Source of the DNA: Pseudomonadota bacterium
GTDB lineage: Bacteria > Pseudomonadota > Gammaproteobacteria > Burkholderiales > Burkholderiaceae_F
Assembly: GCA_023443095.1 (NCBI GenBank)
Contig: JAEZVV010000090.1
Location: forward strand, 1 to 64,000
DNA: 64,000 nucleotides
Direction of reading: 5' to 3'
Below the pieces are notes generated by a model, which saw nothing but the letters and a program-made list of their open reading frames with translations, was not told where the DNA came from and made no database searches. Below are positions 1 through 7,770 of this stretch, in pieces; the stretch's first letter is position 1, and each line of letters opens with the position of its first letter. Position numbers and translations under genes: made by a program.

Positions 1-1182
1 GAATACACCCGGGTCCACGGCTTCTACATCGAGGTCAGCCACGGCCAGGCCGACAAGGTGCCGGCCGACTACCGCCGTCGCCAGACGCTCAAGAACGTCG
101 AGCGTTTCATCACGCCCGAACTCAAGAGCTTCGAAGACAAGGCGCTGTCGGCGCGAGAGCGCTCGGTGACGCGCGAGAAGGCGCTCTACGACGAGCTGGT
201 CGCCGCGGCCGCGCCGCACGTGACGGTGCTGCTGCGCCTGGCCGAGGCGATCGCCGCGCTCGATGCACTCGCCGCCCTGGCGACGCATGCCGCGGCCGCC
301 GGCTGGGTCCGCCCCTGTCTCGACGATGCCCCCGGCATCGAGATCCTGGGCGCACGCCACGCGGTGGTCGAAAAAAGTCTCGAAACCTACGTGCCCAACG
401 ATTGCCAGCTGGTGCCGGGGCGACGCCTGCTGGTGATCACCGGCCCGAACATGGGCGGCAAGTCGACCTTCATGCGATCGGTCGCCCTGATCGCCCTGCT
501 GGCGTATGCCGGCAGCTTCGTGCCGGCGACCAGCGCCCGCCTGGGACCGGTCGACCGCATCCTGACCCGCATCGGCGCGGCCGACGATCTGGCGCGCGGC
601 CGCTCGACCTTCATGGTCGAGATGACCGAAGCGGCGGCGATCCTGCACCAGGCCACCGAAGAGAGCCTGGTGCTGATGGACGAAATCGGCCGCGGCACCT
701 CGACCTTCGATGGTCTGGCGCTCGCCGGTGCGATCGCGCGCGAACTCGCCGAGGGCCGCCACAGCCTGACCCTCTTTGCCACCCACTACTTCGAGCTGAC
801 CCAGCTTGCCGAACAGGTGGGCGAAGTTGCCAACGTCCACGTTGCGGCGGCCGAAGCGAGCGGCAAGGTGGTGTTTCTGCACGAGGTTCGCGAAGGCCCG
901 GCGAGCCAGAGTTACGGCCTAGCCGTGGCGCAGCTGGCCGGCGTGCCGGCGGTCGTGATCCGGCGCGCGCGCAGTCTGCTGGCCCAGCTCGAGGAGCGCG
1001 CCCTGACCCGCGACGCCCAGCTCGACCTGTTTGCCACGCCCGCACCCGCGGTGGCGATCGAACCCGAGCAAGCCGTGATCGATCCGCTGCGAGAGCGGAT
1101 CGCGACCCTCGACCTTGACGCCTTGAGCCCGCGCGACGCGCTGGCCCTGCTCTACGAGCTGGCCGAAGAGGCGCGTGGATGA
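1..1182 (+). CDS. mutS: DNA mismatch repair ATPase MutS, C-terminal part
   Basis: MutS binds base mismatches and starts methyl-directed repair. Only the last 393 residues are in the window; the frame is open from base 1, so the true start lies upstream. The end of the core/lever region is followed by the ABC-type ATPase domain, with Walker A (TGPNMGGKST, near base 440), the DEIGRGTST Walker B/signature stretch (near 680) and a THYFEL switch motif (near 780). The C-terminus carries the usual helix-turn-helix dimerisation segment. It stops just before a strong bidirectional terminator and converges on the isomerase gene. Identification is secure; only the 5' end is missing. Confidence 0.97.
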   Translation, partial: EYTRVHGFYIEVSHGQADKVPADYRRRQTLKNVERFITPELKSFEDKALSARERSVTREKALYDELVAAAAPHVTVLLRLAEAIAALDALAALATHAAAAGWVRPCLDDAPGIEILGARHAVVEKSLETYVPNDCQLVPGRRLLVITGPNMGGKSTFMRSVALIALLAYAGSFVPATSARLGPVDRILTRIGAADDLARGRSTFMVEMTEAAAILHQATEESLVLMDEIGRGTSTFDGLALAGAIARELAEGRHSLTLFATHYFELTQLAEQVGEVANVHVAAAEASGKVVFLHEVREGPASQSYGLAVAQLAGVPAVVIRRARSLLAQLEERALTRDAQLDLFATPAPAVAIEPEQAVIDPLRERIATLDLDALSPRDALALLYELAEEARG

Positions 1183-1198
1183 GCGGCCCGGTGCTGAC

Positions 1199-1230
1199 AA
1201 AAAAAGGGACGCTGCAGCGTCCCTTTTTTT
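1199..1230. terminator. Bidirectional terminator between mutS and the FKBP gene
   Basis: A perfect inverted repeat (gggacgctg/cagcgtccc) is flanked by seven A on the left and seven T on the right, so it can act in both directions. It lies between the convergent ends of mutS and the isomerase gene. Confidence 0.9.
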
Positions 1231-1249
1231 GTGTCCTGCGATCCCGGTA

Positions 1250-1774
1250 TCAGTGGTGCGTCTTCGGATCGGCTCCGGCCGACTCCTGCGTATCGACCAC
1301 TTGCAGGAAGTCCGGCACGACCACTTCGTCGCTGCGTTCTAGGTCTTCGGCAACCGGCTCTTCGACACCGCGCACCACGATCTCGAAACGCAGCGTCCAG
1401 CCGGCAAGCGGATGGTTGGCATCGAGCACCGCCATGTTGTCGGCGATGTCGGTCACGACATAGGTGTGGCCGTCGCGCGGCCGCCCCGGCAGTCCTTCAA
1501 AGCGCAGGCCCACCACCGCCTCCTGACCCAGCTCGGCCAGCGGCACCAGGTGCATCAGCTCGGCGTCGTAATCGCCGAAGGCGTCCTCGGGCTCGAGCGT
1601 GAGCGAAATCGTGTCGCCCGCCTGTTTGCCTTCGAGCGCCTGTTCGACCCGCGGAAAGATGTCGGCGTGACCGTGCAGATAGGTCAGCGGCGCATCCGAC
1701 GCCTCGATCAGATTGCCCTGGGCGTCGTACATGGCGACGTCGATAGTCACGAGAGAGTTGAGAGCAACCTTCAT
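1250..1774 (-). CDS. FKBP-type peptidyl-prolyl isomerase, SlyD-like
   Basis: A 174-residue cis-trans prolyl isomerase, probably cytoplasmic since no signal peptide is visible. The N-terminal FKBP half-domain, the family motif LHGHADIFPRVEQALEGK (residues about 33-50) with the following GD turn, and an insert-in-flap region (DAFGDYDAEL onwards) match SlyD. The second FKBP half contains NHPLAGWTLRFEI. The long His/Cys metal-binding tail of E. coli SlyD is absent; the protein ends in only two His. ATG start with a purine-rich upstream stretch (aggaggc near 1785). It is divergent from the next gene. Confidence 0.88.
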   Translation of the reverse strand: MKVALNSLVTIDVAMYDAQGNLIEASDAPLTYLHGHADIFPRVEQALEGKQAGDTISLTLEPEDAFGDYDAELMHLVPLAELGQEAVVGLRFEGLPGRPRDGHTYVVTDIADNMAVLDANHPLAGWTLRFEIVVRGVEEPVAEDLERSDEVVVPDFLQVVDTQESAGADPKTHH

Positions 1775-1852
1775 TCGGCCTCCTGCGAAAGCAGCAAATT
1801 ATGCCCCGCCCCTGATTCGGGTGGCGCTCGTAGAATGTCCACGTTGCCCCGC

Positions 1853-2374
1853 ATGTCAACCATGAACCTCGCCGATCTCGATCCTCTCAGCAGCCAGGCC
1901 CAGCACGCCAGGATCGGTTCTCACGCCGATCTCCAGGCGGCGATCGACCTGCTGCTGGCTGCAACCCGGCACCACTTGTGCGTCGAACACCGCGACCTCG
2001 CGCTCCTGAAGCTGGATCAACGAGCAAGAGTGGAGCGCTTGTCCGAACTTTTGCGTGGCCGCCGCACGGCGCGGATTCGAATGCTGGTCGATGACAGCCG
2101 CTGGCTGGAGACCGCCGCGCCGCGATTGCGCCTTCTGCAGCAGGACTACGGCCACGCATTCGCGCTACGCCAAGCATCGGAGTCGAGCCCTGTCGGCGCC
2201 GGGGCATGCCTGCTGGGCGACGACCGCCACCTCTTGCGTCTGGCAGCGACCGAATACCCTGCCGGAGAGTTGCTGCTACACCAACCTTTGGCGCAACGGG
2301 CGGCGGCAGAAGCCTTCGAGGAGCGCTGGCAGAACGCCGGCCACGACCTGCCGGCCCGCCCCCTGGGCTTGTGA
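1853..2374 (+). CDS. Conserved hypothetical protein, DUF7931-like
   Basis: A soluble protein of about 173 residues with no signal peptide or membrane segment. It resembles the small betaproteobacterial DUF7931 proteins, sometimes described as phospholipase D-like or fused to acetyltransferases; I recognise the overall pattern (LLAATRHHLCVEHRDLAL, LVDDSRWLE) but not a catalytic motif. ATGs at 1835, 1853 and 1862 are all possible starts and none has a strong Shine-Dalgarno sequence, so the start is uncertain. It is transcribed divergently from the FKBP gene. Confidence 0.6.
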   Translation: MSTMNLADLDPLSSQAQHARIGSHADLQAAIDLLLAATRHHLCVEHRDLALLKLDQRARVERLSELLRGRRTARIRMLVDDSRWLETAAPRLRLLQQDYGHAFALRQASESSPVGAGACLLGDDRHLLRLAATEYPAGELLLHQPLAQRAAAEAFEERWQNAGHDLPARPLGL

Positions 2375-2432
2375 TTAAACAAACTAGCGCACTTCCACTA
2401 TCCCGGCCCACACCCGATCTCAGAAAGCGGGA

Positions 2433-2438
2433 TATACT
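2433..2438 (+). promoter_or_regulatory. Possible -10 element (TATACT) upstream of the Ala/Pro-rich lipoprotein gene
   Basis: A TATACT hexamer lies in the 186-base gap before the lipoprotein gene, about 120 bases upstream of its ATG, in a locally AT-rich patch. No convincing -35 box is visible at 16-18 bases, so this is tentative. Confidence 0.35.
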
Positions 2439-2560
2439 AATTGTCTGAGTGAATGGCTTGTGGCGTTCGTAGCTCGAAACATCCGGTCCGCCGGGCACAA
2501 GAATTCAGTCAACATGAACGGATCCCGTTTCAAAAACTTCCTGGAAGGTTATTTTTCAAA

Positions 2561-2821
2561 ATGAACAAGTCGCTGATCCTTGCCTCGATGATGGTTGTGG
2601 CCCTCGCCGCTTGCGGCAAGAAGGAAGCCGCTCCTGCCCCGGCTCCGGCTCCCGCCGCTGCCCCGGCCCCGGCCCCCGCGCCCGCCGCCGCTCCGGCTGC
2701 TGACGCTGCCAAGCCCGCTGACGCCGCCAAGCCCGCTGACGCCGCCGCCCCGGCTGCTGCTCCGGCCGCTCCGGCTGCTGCTCCGGCGCCTGAGGCCAAG
2801 AAGGAAGAAGCCAAGAAGTAA
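2561..2821 (+). CDS. Small Ala/Pro-rich lipoprotein
   Basis: An 86-residue predicted lipoprotein. A short signal peptide (residues 1-17) ends in a lipobox with lipidated Cys18 (LAAC), followed by Gly-Lys-Lys. The rest is almost entirely Ala, Pro and Lys: (AP)n tracts, tandem AAKPAD units and an acidic/basic EAKKEEAKK tail. Such sequence is likely disordered and may span the periplasm or contact peptidoglycan, but no function is known to me. The start at 2561 is preferred over upstream in-frame codons because it begins the signal peptide and follows GGAAGG. A terminator follows 20 bases after the stop. Confidence 0.8.
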   Translation: MNKSLILASMMVVALAACGKKEAAPAPAPAPAAAPAPAPAPAAAPAADAAKPADAAKPADAAAPAAAPAAPAAAPAPEAKKEEAKK

Positions 2822-2840
2822 TCCTTCGGGATACTCTTGC

Positions 2841-2870
2841 AAAAAGGGCCGCGCAAGCGGCCCTTTTTCT
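2841..2870 (+). terminator. Rho-independent terminator after the lipoprotein gene
   Basis: The stem gggccgc/gcggccc with loop gcaa is followed by ttttt; five A precede the stem, so it may also serve the convergent MBL-hydrolase gene. Confidence 0.88.
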
Positions 2871-2888
2871 TTGCCCTCTCGCTGCGGC

Positions 2889-3662
2889 TCAGAGGTCGAT
2901 CCAGCCCGTGCCGCTGGCCTGGTCCGCTACCCGCACCCCTTCTTCGCCACCCAGCACGGCCGCGAGCGCAGCCCGGGCCAGCGACTCGGCATTGTTCTTG
3001 GCCGACAGATGCGCCGCCACCACGAGTTGCAGGCGGCTCCGATCGAGTCGATCGAGCAGGCTTGCCGCCTGCGCGTTGGAGAGATGGCCGCGGGCGCCGC
3101 CGACGCGCGCCTTGAGAAAAGCCGGATACGGGCCCGAGCGCAGCATGGCTTCGTCGTGGTTGCATTCGAGCACCAGAGCATCGAGCCGGCCGAGCCGGTC
3201 TTCGACCAGGGCGCTCGCATGGCCGAGATCGGTCAATACGCCGAGGCGGCTATCGCCGTCGCTGAGAACGAACTGGAGCGGTTCGGCAGCGTCGTGCGGA
3301 ACCTCGAAGGGATCGACGGCCAGGGCGCCAATTGCTGGCCCCGTGCCCGATGCCAGCGGCCTGAGATCGAGGCCGGCCGAATACAGACCGGCGGCATGCG
3401 CCGAACCTTCGCTCGCGTAAACGGGCACCCGGTGGCGCCGCGCGAAGACCGCAACGCCGCCGACGTGATCGCTGTGTTCGTGAGTGACCAGGATGGCGGT
3501 GATGCTCTCCGCCTCCACTCCGAGCCGGGCCAGTCTCAGTTCGGTCTGACGGGCATTGAAGCCGCAATCGACCAGGACCCGGGTGCGGTGCATGCCTTCG
3601 CCCGCCTCGACCAGCAGCGCGTTGCCGCTGCTGCCGGAACCGAGGCTGGCAAAACGCAGCAC
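2889..3662 (-). CDS. MBL-fold metallo-hydrolase, YycJ/WalJ type
   Basis: A 257-residue cytoplasmic metallo-beta-lactamase-fold hydrolase. The N-terminus (LGSGSSGNALLVE) and the zinc-binding THEHSDH motif (residues about 60-66) match the YycJ/WalJ group, which other species use in DNA-related hydrolysis; the substrate here is unknown. Later metal ligands occur at HASALVEDR/ECNHD and VAAHLS. It starts with GTG nine bases after the bamC stop, with TAAGG as ribosome-binding site, so it is probably cotranscribed with dapA-bamC. Confidence 0.88.
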   Translation of the reverse strand: MLRFASLGSGSSGNALLVEAGEGMHRTRVLVDCGFNARQTELRLARLGVEAESITAILVTHEHSDHVGGVAVFARRHRVPVYASEGSAHAAGLYSAGLDLRPLASGTGPAIGALAVDPFEVPHDAAEPLQFVLSDGDSRLGVLTDLGHASALVEDRLGRLDALVLECNHDEAMLRSGPYPAFLKARVGGARGHLSNAQAASLLDRLDRSRLQLVVAAHLSAKNNAESLARAALAAVLGGEEGVRVADQASGTGWIDL

Positions 3663-3671
3663 TATCGCGCC

Positions 3672-4829
3672 TTAGCGCAACTGCTCGCTGATGAGGGTCA
3701 GGATGCGCTCACCCGCCGGGCTGGTTTCCGGCTGGCCGTCCTTGTTGGCCACGGTGACCCGGGTATTGCTGCCCTCGGCCGCCACCAGCACGCGGTACTG
3801 CGGCGCTTCGACCGGCTTTTCCTTGCCGAACATCTTGGTGAAGAAGCCCTGCTCGTCCTTCGCCTTGGTTTCGTAGTCGGGGTCGAGGTAGCGCACGAAG
3901 TAGATGCCCTTGTCGCGCGCACGGTCCTCGACCGTGAAGCCGACGCGGTCGAGCGCCAGGCCAACGCGGCGCCAGGCCCGGTCGAAAGGCTCGGCCACTT
4001 GCACGGCGGTGGGCTTGCCGTCGTTGGTCCGCACCAGGGTCGCCATCTGCGGCGCGGCAGGAGCCGCTCCCGCAGCAGCGGTCGTGGCAGAGGCGGCCGG
4101 CTTGGCGGTCGCCGGATTGAAGGTGCTGTCGATGCGCTGCGCCAGCCGGGTCAGCATCTCGGCTTCCATCTCGGGGTCGGCCGGACGCGGCTGCCAGGTC
4201 GTGCTGTCCTTGGCGCTGTTGGTATAGAGCTCGATCATGCCGCGGTGGCTGATGAAGATCTCGGTGCTGTCGTTGGCGCCGCGTTCGAGGCGGGCGCGGT
4301 ACTTGTCCTGTTCGCCGGTCGAATAAATCGCATCGATCACCCGGCCCAGAGTCTTGCGGATGATGTCCTGCGGCAGCTTGGCGCGGTTCTCGGCCCAGTT
4401 GGTCTCGAGCGTGCCGGTGGCGGCGTCCTGCTTCTCGACCTTGAGGCCGACGCTGGGCCAGAAATCGACCAGCACCGGCCACACTTTCTCCGGCGGCAGG
4501 TTGACGACGAGCCAGCGCTGGTTGCCCTGGCGCTCGACCTTGGCCACGACCGAGGTCGGGACCACGGCTGCGCTTGCGCCGCTGGTGCCTGCCGTCCGCG
4601 GCGCGTTGGCCAGGCTCGAAGCCGTCACCGACTGCGGGCGATCCGGCACTGCAAAGCGGTCGTCGCGCGGAAGCTGGGTCAGGTCGGGCGGCACCTCCAG
4701 AGGCGTGCGGGTGTCGGTGGTCTCGTACTGGACCTTGTCATTGGTGAAAACCGAGCCGGTCCAAGAGCAACCCACGGCAAACAGGGGCACTAGGGCCGCG
4801 CAGGCGGCGCGCAGCGCGAACTTACGCAT
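3672..4829 (-). CDS. bamC: Outer membrane assembly lipoprotein BamC (NlpB/DapX)
   Basis: A BAM-complex accessory lipoprotein, 385 residues, acting at the periplasmic face of the outer membrane. It has a signal peptide with lipobox FAVGC (Cys21), then the unstructured segment typical of BamC (YETTDTRTPLEVPPDLTQLP) that contacts BamD. Two helix-grip domains follow (about residues 100-215 and 265-385), separated by an Ala-rich linker. As in many proteobacteria it lies directly downstream of dapA. The family is recognised from the N-terminal motif and gene order. Confidence 0.93.
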   Translation of the reverse strand: MRKFALRAACAALVPLFAVGCSWTGSVFTNDKVQYETTDTRTPLEVPPDLTQLPRDDRFAVPDRPQSVTASSLANAPRTAGTSGASAAVVPTSVVAKVERQGNQRWLVVNLPPEKVWPVLVDFWPSVGLKVEKQDAATGTLETNWAENRAKLPQDIIRKTLGRVIDAIYSTGEQDKYRARLERGANDSTEIFISHRGMIELYTNSAKDSTTWQPRPADPEMEAEMLTRLAQRIDSTFNPATAKPAASATTAAAGAAPAAPQMATLVRTNDGKPTAVQVAEPFDRAWRRVGLALDRVGFTVEDRARDKGIYFVRYLDPDYETKAKDEQGFFTKMFGKEKPVEAPQYRVLVAAEGSNTRVTVANKDGQPETSPAGERILTLISEQLR

Positions 4830-4920
4830 CTTGCTTGTCTCCCTCGATCAGCCTCGCTCGAGGCCGACTTGGTTCATCTGGCCGCGCCGGATGGCGCGCG
4901 CCTGGTTGCGGGTGCCCGCC

Positions 4921-5802
4921 TCAGAGGAGGCCGGCTTCCTTCATGGCTGCCGTCACTACCGCCTCGTTGGCCGCCGACAGCGGAACCAGGGGCAGGCGGA
5001 TTCCGCCCGGAATCCGGCCCATCTTCGCCAGCGCCCATTTGGGAGCAATCGGATTGGGCTCGCAGAAGAGCTTGGTGTGCAGACCCATCAGGCGATTGTT
5101 GATGGCGCGCGCGGTGGCGAGATCCCCCGCCAGAGCGGCAGCGCACATCTGGCTCATGAGCCGGGGTGCAAGGTTGGCGGTGACCGAAATCACCCCGGCG
5201 CCGCCCAGCAGCATCAGCGACAGAGCCGAGTCGTCGTTGCCGCTGTAGACCGCGAACTCCTTGCCGGCAGGCAGCTGACGCAGCAGGTCGGCGGCACGGC
5301 CGAGGTCGCCGGTGGCGTCCTTCAGGCCGACGATGTTGGGCACCTGGGCCAGGCGCAGGGTGGTCTCGTTGGAGAGATCCGCTACCGTGCGGCCCGGCAC
5401 GTTGTAGAGGATCACCGGCAGATCCACCGCTTCGGCGATCGTCCTGAAGTGACGATACAAGCCTTCTTGCGGCGGCTTGTTGTAATACGGCACGACCTGC
5501 AGGCTGGCGTCGGCGCCGACCTTCTGGGCGTGCTGGGTGAGTTCGATCGCCTCGCGGGTCGAGTTGCCGCCGGTGCCGGCGATCACCGGCACTCGCCCGG
5601 CCACGGTTTCGACCGCCACGCGAATCAGCTCCCCGTGTTCAGCCACGTCGACCGTGGGCGACTCCCCCGTGGTTCCGACCGCGACGATGGCATTAGTGCC
5701 CTCGGCGATGTGCCACTCGATCAGGTTCCGATAGGCGTCGAAGTCGATTGAGCCGTCCTCGCTCATCGGCGAGACGATGGCAACCATGCTGCCAGTGATC
5801 AT
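4921..5802 (-). CDS. dapA: 4-hydroxy-tetrahydrodipicolinate synthase
   Basis: DapA condenses pyruvate with aspartate semialdehyde in the lysine/diaminopimelate pathway. The 293-residue TIM barrel has the GTTGESPT substrate-binding loop (residues about 43-50), the Tyr of VVPYYNKP, YNVPGRT, and the Schiff-base lysine in GLKDATGD. Length matches the family. It is the first gene of a dapA-bamC-MBL hydrolase unit, with a 91-base gap to bamC that has no clear terminator. Confidence 0.97.
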   Translation of the reverse strand: MITGSMVAIVSPMSEDGSIDFDAYRNLIEWHIAEGTNAIVAVGTTGESPTVDVAEHGELIRVAVETVAGRVPVIAGTGGNSTREAIELTQHAQKVGADASLQVVPYYNKPPQEGLYRHFRTIAEAVDLPVILYNVPGRTVADLSNETTLRLAQVPNIVGLKDATGDLGRAADLLRQLPAGKEFAVYSGNDDSALSLMLLGGAGVISVTANLAPRLMSQMCAAALAGDLATARAINNRLMGLHTKLFCEPNPIAPKWALAKMGRIPGGIRLPLVPLSAANEAVVTAAMKEAGLL

Positions 5803-5853
5803 GATGGGCTGTTTTCCCGAAAAAGATGGTCCGATTCTAACGCGGGCACCGCA

Positions 5854-6438
5854 TCACTCAGGCCCGGCATCGAGGCGGCAGAGCCGGCCCGGCAAGGGTT
5901 CGCCCGCCGGCCAGTTGATCGCGGCCAAGCGTTGCACGCGGGCGGGGCGGGCAATGTCGCCGTCTTCGTAAGCAATCACCCGCAGCGACGCCGAAAAGGC
6001 CGTCAGCAGTTCCCCCGGGCGCAGCAGGAACGCAGGATTCGAAGGCTTGCCGTAGGCCTCGTTGCCCAGCGCGAAGGTTTCGTAGATAAGGATGCCGCCC
6101 GGCTCCAGCGCCGCAGCGATGGCCGGAAAAAGCGGGCGATGCAGGTAGTTCGTGACCACGACCGCCGCAAAGCGCTTCCCCGCCAGCGGCCAGGGGCCGG
6201 CCTCGAGATCGGCTTGCAGGAACTCGACTCCGGCCACACCAGCCAGCGCCAGCGCAGCTGCCGGGTCGCGGTCGAGAGCCAGCACCGGATGGCCGCGGCC
6301 AGCGAAGAAGCGGGAATGCCGGCCTCCGCCGCAGGCGAGGTCGAGCACACGGCCGCCCGGCGCTACCAGCGGCGCAAAACGCGCCACCCAGGGCGAAACG
6401 GCACCCGTCGCAGCGTGGGGGGGCGACTGCGGGTTCAG
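5854..6438 (-). CDS. Class I SAM-dependent methyltransferase, probable CTG start
   Basis: A methyltransferase of about 194 residues. The SAM-binding motif I (VLDLACGGGRHS) and the acidic end of strand 2 (LALDRD) are clear, followed by VVVTNYLHRPLF and a GGILIYETF motif typical of tellurite-resistance-like methyltransferases; the substrate is unknown. No ATG, GTG or TTG exists in frame before a GTG at 6387. The CTG at 6438 overlaps the M50 stop as CTGA and has GTGAGG 8 bases upstream, giving a full N-terminus. With GTG at 6387 the protein would be 177 residues. It is probably coupled to the M50 gene. Confidence 0.78.
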   Translation of the reverse strand: MNPQSPPHAATGAVSPWVARFAPLVAPGGRVLDLACGGGRHSRFFAGRGHPVLALDRDPAAALALAGVAGVEFLQADLEAGPWPLAGKRFAAVVVTNYLHRPLFPAIAAALEPGGILIYETFALGNEAYGKPSNPAFLLRPGELLTAFSASLRVIAYEDGDIARPARVQRLAAINWPAGEPLPGRLCRLDAGPE

Positions 6439-7082
6439 ATGAACAGCCTCACGATGCTCTGCCCCACCTGCAGGAAGGGGCCGATGAAAAATCCCAGGGT
6501 GCCGCTCACCAGCAGGGCGATCAGGATGAAGAAGCCGTAGGGTTCGATCCGCGCCACGGCGTAAGCGGCACGATGCGGCAACAGGCCCACCAGGATGCGG
6601 CCGCCGTCGAGCGGCGGCAGGGGCAGCAGGTTGAGTGCCATCAGGACAAGGTTGACGTTGATGCCGGCAAAAGCGACCTCGACGAAGAAGCGTTCCTCCA
6701 TGCCCAGCACCAGCAGCAGCTTGAGGAAGATCGCCCACAACACCGCCTGCACCAGGTTCGACGCCGGGCCGGCTGCCGCCACCCAGATCATGTCGCGCTT
6801 GGGGTTGCGCAAGTTGCCGAAGTTGACCGGCACCGGCTTGGCCCAGCCGAACAGCATTCCGCCCGCCCCGGCAAGCGAGGAGGTGAGCAGGATCAGGCCC
6901 GGCACCAGGATGGTGCCGATCGGGTCGACGTGCTTGAGCGGATTGAGCGTGACGCGGCCCAGCATCCAGGCGGTCGAGTCGCCAAAGCGCCGCGCCACGT
7001 AACCGTGGGCCGCCTCGTGCAGGGTGATCGCAAACAACACGGGGATCGCGTAGACCGCGATCGTCTGAATCAGATTTTCCAT
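6435..7082 (-). CDS. Site-2 protease family (M50) membrane protein
   Basis: A 215-residue integral membrane zinc protease of the compact M50 group. The HEXXH motif is present as HEAAH in the first membrane segment (residues about 20-24), and the third ligand is in the C-terminal LPPLDGGRIL motif. Four to five hydrophobic segments are visible. The start at 7082 gives a normal N-terminus (MENLIQTI); an in-frame ATG at 7157 would add low-complexity Arg/Pro sequence and is unlikely. Substrates are unknown. It overlaps the methyltransferase gene downstream. Confidence 0.9.
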   Translation of the reverse strand: MENLIQTIAVYAIPVLFAITLHEAAHGYVARRFGDSTAWMLGRVTLNPLKHVDPIGTILVPGLILLTSSLAGAGGMLFGWAKPVPVNFGNLRNPKRDMIWVAAAGPASNLVQAVLWAIFLKLLLVLGMEERFFVEVAFAGINVNLVLMALNLLPLPPLDGGRILVGLLPHRAAYAVARIEPYGFFILIALLVSGTLGFFIGPFLQVGQSIVRLFI

Positions 7083-7119
7083 CGAGGGCAGTCTAGCAGC
7101 GACCCGCTGGCCGGATCGC

Positions 7120-7752
7120 CTAGGTGGGGGTGAGTCCGAGGGCCTCGAGCCCGCCACGACCCTGGCGCACTAGCACCGCTTCGGGACCGGTGAGATCGAC
7201 CACCGTGGTGGGCGTGGTGCCGCAGGCACCGCCGTCGATCACGAAATCGACCTGCTTGCGCAGCCGCTCGACGATGTGCTGGGCGTCGTTCAAAGGCAGC
7301 TCGTCCCCCGGCAACATCAGCGTCGTGCCCAGCAGCGGCTGATCGAGCAGCCCCAGCAGGGCCGCGGCCACGGCGTTGTCGGGAACCCGCAGGCCGATCG
7401 TCTTTCGCGCCGGGTGCGACAGGCGCCGCGGCACTTCACGGGTGGCCTCGAGGATGAAGGTGTAGGGGCCGGGGGTTGCGTTTTTCAGCAAGCGGTACTG
7501 CTTGTTGTCGACCTTGGCGAAGTTCGCCAGTTCGGACAGATCGCGGCACAGCAGGGTCAGGTGGTGGCGCTCGTCGATGCCACGGATGCGGCGCAGGCGA
7601 TCAACCGCGGCCTTGTCGTCGAGCGGGCACACCAGCGCGTAGCAGCTGTCGGTGGGAATGGCGCCCACGCCGCCGTTGTCGAGCATCGCGGCAGCCTGGC
7701 GCAGCAAGCGCACTTGCGGGTTGTCGAGATTGGGAGAGAAGACCTGGGGCAT
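7120..7752 (-). CDS. YrdC/Sua5-family protein, YciO-type
   Basis: A 210-residue YrdC-fold protein related to threonylcarbamoyl-AMP synthases. It shows the family signatures IPTDSCYALVC, KNATPGPYTFIL and GLRVPDN and a conserved C-terminal strand (VVDLTGPEAVLVRQGRG). Sequence style and length are closer to YciO than to TsaC, so a role in tRNA t6A formation is possible but not assured. It lies 18 bases after the PHP phosphoesterase gene, a neighbour typical of YciO (YciV/YciO pairing). Confidence 0.88.
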   Translation of the reverse strand: MPQVFSPNLDNPQVRLLRQAAAMLDNGGVGAIPTDSCYALVCPLDDKAAVDRLRRIRGIDERHHLTLLCRDLSELANFAKVDNKQYRLLKNATPGPYTFILEATREVPRRLSHPARKTIGLRVPDNAVAAALLGLLDQPLLGTTLMLPGDELPLNDAQHIVERLRKQVDFVIDGGACGTTPTTVVDLTGPEAVLVRQGRGGLEALGLTPT

Positions 7753-7770
7753 GGCGCCTCGAAAAAAGAC

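Noticed and set aside
2595..4793. A 732-codon plus-strand open frame across the MBL hydrolase and bamC genes
   Set aside because: It is antisense to two well-recognised genes and reflects high GC with no stop in the third-position frame; the product has no fold-like pattern.
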